A stretch of DNA of 64,000 nucleotides from Euptelea pleiosperma (taxonomy: Eukaryota; Streptophyta; Magnoliopsida; Ranunculales; Eupteleaceae). Within the stretch, counting starts at the first letter, position 1, and every line of letters begins with the position of its first letter. The translations under genes were made by a program, and so were the position numbers. Below the pieces are notes generated by a model. That model was not told where the DNA came from. It ran no database searches and was given only the letters and a program-made list of their open reading frames with translations. The stretch is from NCBI GenBank assembly GCA_035048495.1, contig CM068553.1:18787190-18851189 (forward strand), written 5' to 3'. Of the stretch, positions 60,527 to 64,000 are shown in pieces.

Positions 60527-61338
60527 AGAACCATCGATCTCGCTTCAAACCAATGCATATTCGTTCAACCTGCAACATCAGTTAGCCTCCTTCACGATCA
60601 GCCCTTTCATCTCCTCTTGAACCACAATGACCTTCCCCTTCACATCACCCATGGTTCGATTGTGAACCACCCTGCCCAACTGCTGCACCTGCGATGCGCC
60701 CCTCTAAGCCACTGTGTCAGCATCTCTTAATGTGGAGGTCTAGCTAAAAAAAAACCTATACGGTTGCTGCCATCTCCCTTGATCTCCACAGTGTTACCCT
60801 CTTCATTGACTAGGTTGAACGGTAAGTCTATCTTTTCTCTCACTAAGATCTCTCTCTCTCTCTAGGTCATTTTAGAATCTTATATTTTCTCTCTATCTAT
60901 TTTCTTTTATCTTTTTCTATAGCTTAATCAAGTAGTTTGTTTATCGTTTTTTTTTTTTTTTTTAACTCCGATGTCGTTTTCGTTTTTGTAACAATTTTCT
61001 CATGAGGAATGAATAAATTTAGTTTCGTTTGTGCATTTGTCTTTGTTTTAGTTTTATTGTGAGTGATTGATGTTATTAGGTTTTAATGATCTCAAAAAAA
61101 TATGTAGGTTTTTAAATCACTTCCACCCCTCTCATCTCATCACCATATTCTGTAGCACTTTCTTTGTCAGTTTATATTCTTATTCGCGCTAATCCGACTA
61201 ATCCCGAGTGTGGATCGACATCCGACATACTTCCACTGTGCGAGAATTGCTATTTGTGTAGATAAAAAGTATCAAAAATTAAAAATGTGTTGATTCTAGG
61301 GTTTCCGTACCCAACGACGCAGAAAAACTCTACTTTCA

Positions 61339-61879
61339 GTTACGCTACCTCCCTGTATAGGATAAAACAAACATGAAATCCGATTTGAAACAACGATGAA
61401 AAAGATATGGTTAATGGAGATTTAAAGAACTGCCTATTGATAACATTGATCCCTTCTATCCAATGTTAACCCTTTCGAATGTCGGGGCAATGTTACAATT
61501 GAGCAGGTTCAGAGGGTAAAGAAACACGAGTCCCGCGGGTACTAGACCCTATGTGGATTCGCATTTCCTTATCATCGTCGATTTAATTGATTGTTTCATT
61601 TTTAGTTTTCAAGCAACCTTAATTCACATGCTTCTTGCAAAATGGATTAAGGGATATGTGACATTGACATGTCAAATTAGTGAAAATGCATCTTCATAGT
61701 GGAAAAATGGAATGCATTAATGGTTCATTGGATTACATGATGCATGCATGCCAAACATGGCATTAAACAAAAATCAATCCATCCAATCAATTCACCAAAA
61801 TCAGTTCATCAAACTAGTGCAAACAACCCCCCCCCCCCCGTCCCTTGGTCGGAGGGACCGAAAGAAAAAGTAGTACAGG
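61339..61879 (-). other. Tat leader between primer site and LTR J
   Basis: About 540 bp without a convincing ORF. It contains a C13 homopolymer at 61827-61839. Together with 49648-49675 and 46428-46890 it forms the 5' untranslated leader of the minus-strand Tat element. Confidence 0.65.
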
Positions 61880-61897
61880 TCCCCGACAACGGCACCA
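61880..61897 (-). other. Primer binding site of the Tat element, tRNA-Asp type
   Basis: On the minus strand TGGTGCCGTTGTCGGGGA matches the complement of the plant tRNA-Asp 3' end at 16 of 18 bases. Both differences are C-to-T changes in CG or CCG context. It lies three bases from the LTR end at 61901. This fixes the element orientation and the LTR boundary. Confidence 0.88.
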
Positions 61898-62949
61898 TAT
61901 TGTCGAGCGCGCCTTGGCAACGCGTGAAACTGGGAGTAGGCCGTGTGTGTGCTTGTGTTATTTCTGGGGTTCTCAGGGTATGGGTAGTCTCTGCTAGTCC
62001 ATGAGAGTGGTAATGTTGTAGGTGTTGTATCTTCTGAACAATTCTATCTGTCAAATCCCGACTATTATGATTTGTGGGGAATAACCGTGTGTGGTGTCTC
62101 TTCTGAACAACCACAAACATAACAGGAGGTTGATGCCCCTTCTCTAAAGGAGAACAGGTCCCGCGAATGGTATCCATTTCATACAGCAGAACTTGATTGA
62201 ACTGTCCTTCAGTAACACCATCTTTCTGAACAACCACAAACGTAACAGGAGGTTGATTGATTAACGTCGCTTCCAGTTCATCATTCCCCAAGAAGGTAAT
62301 CTTAATCTAGTCATGCTGAATGGGTCCCTCAGCCTGTCATACTGAGGGATTGGGGAGTGTCCAAACTGCATCCAACGGTTTCAAACATTGTTAAATGGAG
62401 TCGTCCATTACTCAAGTAGTTTCAAGGGGGAATGATTCAATTAATCCTTAATTAGTCATTGGTTATCTTTTGATGTCCTATTTTAAACGATGGAGAGGGA
62501 ATCTCCAAGTCTCAATAACATTAATAGGTTCATTAAAACGATGTGACAGGAACGTCTATGTGGCAGGATAACTCCATAACATTTTAGGTACCAGGTCCTT
62601 AACCGTTTTCCTACCACAAATAGAATCCCCTGGACCCACAAAGGATAGGCTTGTTCTCTTGCTTTAATCCATTCCCCTCACAACGGGGAATATGTCACTC
62701 AAACATTAGTCATGTAGCAACCCGACATAGAGTCCTTAGAAGAGAAATATCTATCCGGTATAGTTCATTAGGGATTATCTTTTTACTAGTGTTGCACATG
62801 ATATTTGAACTTGAGATTCTATATTTTTTTGGTAAACCACTTACACACTGAAGGAAAACACTAAGTCAAATTCTAGATGAATTTCAACAGAGTATATAGC
62901 CTTATCACAAAATAAAAGAAGATCCCCTTTTTCTGTCCCCAGAGTCCTC

Positions 62950-62957
62950 TATTTATA
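62950..62957 (-). promoter_or_regulatory. TATA box of the Tat 5' LTR
   Basis: The minus strand reads CTCTATAAATAGAGGAC, a textbook plant TATA box about 1.05 kb before the LTR end. Initiation would be expected near 62920. Position within the LTR and the clean consensus support it; activity is inferred. Confidence 0.7.
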
Positions 62958-63058
62958 GAGTTCTGGGAAGGGGTCTGCACATGTTGCAGACTCACCTTTA
63001 TAAGGAAAAATGATTAAAATAATGAATAAATATAAACAACCTTAAAAAAGTAACCATA

Positions 63059-63746
63059 TATGATTGTGTAGTCAAGGGTGCTACACAATCATACACTACT
63101 AATTTTGGCAGATTCTACACGCTTTTTGAGAAAAATGGCACATGTGCTTTTCTGGACAAATGAGAGGTATCTCTGAAATCTAACTGCATACGGTTGTGTA
63201 GTAGGAGGTCCTACACAACCGTATATGATTATTTTGTCACCCCCATGCACGAATTTCGAGGAAAATGGCATGAGTCCTTTTCTGGGAATATGAGGGGTAT
63301 TTTTGGAAATGTAATTGCATACGGCTGTGTGGGAGGTCCTACACAGTCGTATGTGAATAGTTTTTTATCCCACTAAGCAGATCTCGAGGAAAAGGGCACA
63401 TGTGCTTTTTCTCATTTTTGGCCGTAGATCTTCCAGATCTTACTCCATACGGTTGTGTAGCTTTCCTTCCTACACAACCGTATCCAATTAGTTTCTCTAA
63501 TCTATGGATAGTTTGACTCAGAAATCGAGGCATGCCATTTATACAAAAATCCAACCCTGATCTGTCAAATCTGAGGGCATACGGTTGTGTATCCCCATGT
63601 TTTACACAACCGTATGTAGTTACTTCCTGAAGATTTTGGCTGGTTCTGCTCAAAATTGACTATCTTCATTTTTCTTGAAATCCGCACCAGTTGTGCTACT
63701 TCTGACTGAATATGGTTGTGTACTCTCATCTTCTATACAACCATAT
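63059..63746 (-). repeat. Six hairpins at about 130-bp intervals in the Tat LTR U3
   Basis: Inverted repeats built on ATACGGTTGTGTAG/CTACACAACCGTAT lie at 63059-63093, 63188-63224, 63318-63353, 63447-63483, 63578-63616 and 63710-63746. Arms are 13-14 bp and loops 9-11 bases. Left-arm spacing is 128-132 bp. Arms are strongly conserved; the roughly 90-bp spacers are only loosely alike. Arm changes occur on both sides so that pairing is kept, or leave a G-T pair. The series begins about 100 bp upstream of the TATA box, so it is in promoter/enhancer position. Confidence 0.93.
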
Positions 63747-64000
63747 ATGTTCATATCTTTAGGAAAAATGTCCTATCCAAGTCCTCTGCCCTGATCGGTA
63801 TACTGCCGTGTGGTTGACTTTGACTCTGACAGTCAGTCTTCACGTCCCTTGCTCATGATTTTCGTTGTGATCCACATTTCACTGTCAACAACTAGTGTTT
63901 TTGCATGTGAGCATGGTATGATCTATAAAAAGAATATAATAAAAGAAATTAAGGGTCGGGATCTGAGGACGCACCTTTTGCACTCATAATTACACTCGTG

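Larger units (their letters stand above)
49676..61338 (+). mobile_element. Solo LTR J, diverged Athila-type copy hosting LTRs I (with H) and K (TSD gttac)
   Basis: It starts TGATATTCGC at 49676 and ends TCTACTTTCA at 61338, with gttac at 49671-49675 and 61339-61343. Net of insertions it is about 2.8 kb. It is more diverged in the middle than the other copies: I do not find the T-arm-like hairpin, but the 5' block, a pyrimidine-rich segment, a donor ACG/GTAAGT at 60822, an acceptor GTGTAG at 61261 and the 3' end are present. Own segments are 49676-51348, 57728-58030 and 60532-61338. It was inserted 33 bp from LTR L. Confidence 0.9.
33556..64000 (-). mobile_element. Ty3/gypsy retrotransposon, Tat lineage, old, split by solo LTRs F, G, L and J
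   Basis: Read on the minus strand: 5' LTR (64000 down to 61901, continuing outside), primer site, leader, gag, protease, RT, RNase H, second (archaeal-type) RNase H, then integrase truncated at about 33556. The second RNase H between RNase H and integrase is a hallmark of the Tat lineage. Removing the insertions leaves about 7.4 kb of body. All genes carry many stops and frameshifts. Its 3' LTR would lie beyond LTR M, outside the window. This is the oldest retroelement visible here, since four solo LTRs lie in it. Confidence 0.88.
61901..64000 (-). repeat. 5' LTR of the Tat element, partial (continues beyond the window)
   Basis: On the minus strand the LTR ends ...GCGCTCGACA at 61901, three bases before the primer site. 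The TATA box at 62950-62957 implies that R and U5 occupy about 1 kb and that U3 extends beyond 64000. Within R/U5 a 34-bp segment (TTCTGAACAACCACAAAC...) is repeated at about 62100 and 62225. U3 holds a series of six hairpins (63059-63746). No gene is seen in the region. Confidence 0.8.

Noticed and set aside
63059..63746. CRISPR array or microRNA precursors
   Set aside because: The host is a plant, the repeats are inverted pairs with drifting spacers of about 90 bp, and 13-14 bp arms are too short for a typical plant microRNA precursor.

Overview
This window is plant nuclear DNA, most likely angiosperm heterochromatin or gene-poor intergenic DNA. The evidence is a CACTA (En/Spm) transposon with plant-type tnp2 and Transposase_24 genes, an Athila-lineage Ty3/gypsy element, a Tat-lineage Ty3/gypsy element with two RNase H domains, and many 2.5-4 kb solo LTRs. 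I found no host gene, tRNA, rRNA or bacterial feature. Essentially all 64 kb is explained by transposable elements nested inside one another. Boundaries were set by eye from TG...CA termini and 5-bp target site duplications (TSDs).

Left half (1-28502, + strand): the body and 3' end of one CACTA transposon whose 5' end lies outside the window. It carries a decayed tnp2 transposase gene (1-2756, resuming 5573-5783) and a decayed multi-exon Transposase_24 gene (5916-7313, 21837-22098, last exon 27863-27880). It ends in subterminal repeats and a CACTATAGG-type terminus at 28502. Three later insertions interrupt it: a solo LTR in tnp2 (2757-5567, TSD cgcgt); a complete Athila element in Transposase_24 exon 6 (7314-21834, near-identical LTRs, broken gag-pol); and a 4-kb solo LTR (23633-27644, TSD gtaaa) inside a 179-bp tandem array that fills the last intron. 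The CACTA element itself lies in an older, diverged LTR (28503-30232 and 33036-33555), which also received a solo LTR (30233-33035, TSD agtga).

Right half (33556-64000, - strand): an old Tat element, read right to left. Its 5' LTR (61901 to beyond 64000) is followed by a tRNA-Asp-type primer site (61880-61897), gag, protease, RT, RNase H, a second RNase H, and an integrase cut off at about 33556. It is split by solo LTRs F (35155-37887, TSD agaac), G (39570-43340, TSD cattg), L (46891-49642, TSD caagc) and J (49676-61338, TSD gttac). J contains I (51349-57722) and K (58031-60526, TSD agaac), and I contains H (52976-56805, TSD gcgac).

Two LTR families account for the solo LTRs. One is the Athila family (TGATATTCGC...CTACTTTCA). 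The other is a second family (TGTAATACCC...GGGCGTGACA; copies G and H). The Athila-type LTRs are modular. They share a 5' block with paired TACGTA motifs, a tRNA T-arm-like hairpin followed by T residues, and a TATA-like box. After these come repeated CCGGAGTTGC palindromes, a conserved splice donor and acceptor bounding a 0.4-1 kb intron-like segment in U5, and a palindromic 3' end. The points I rate most worth checking are that conserved intron, the palindromes, the tRNA-like module, and six regularly spaced hairpins (63059-63746) just upstream of the Tat LTR TATA box.
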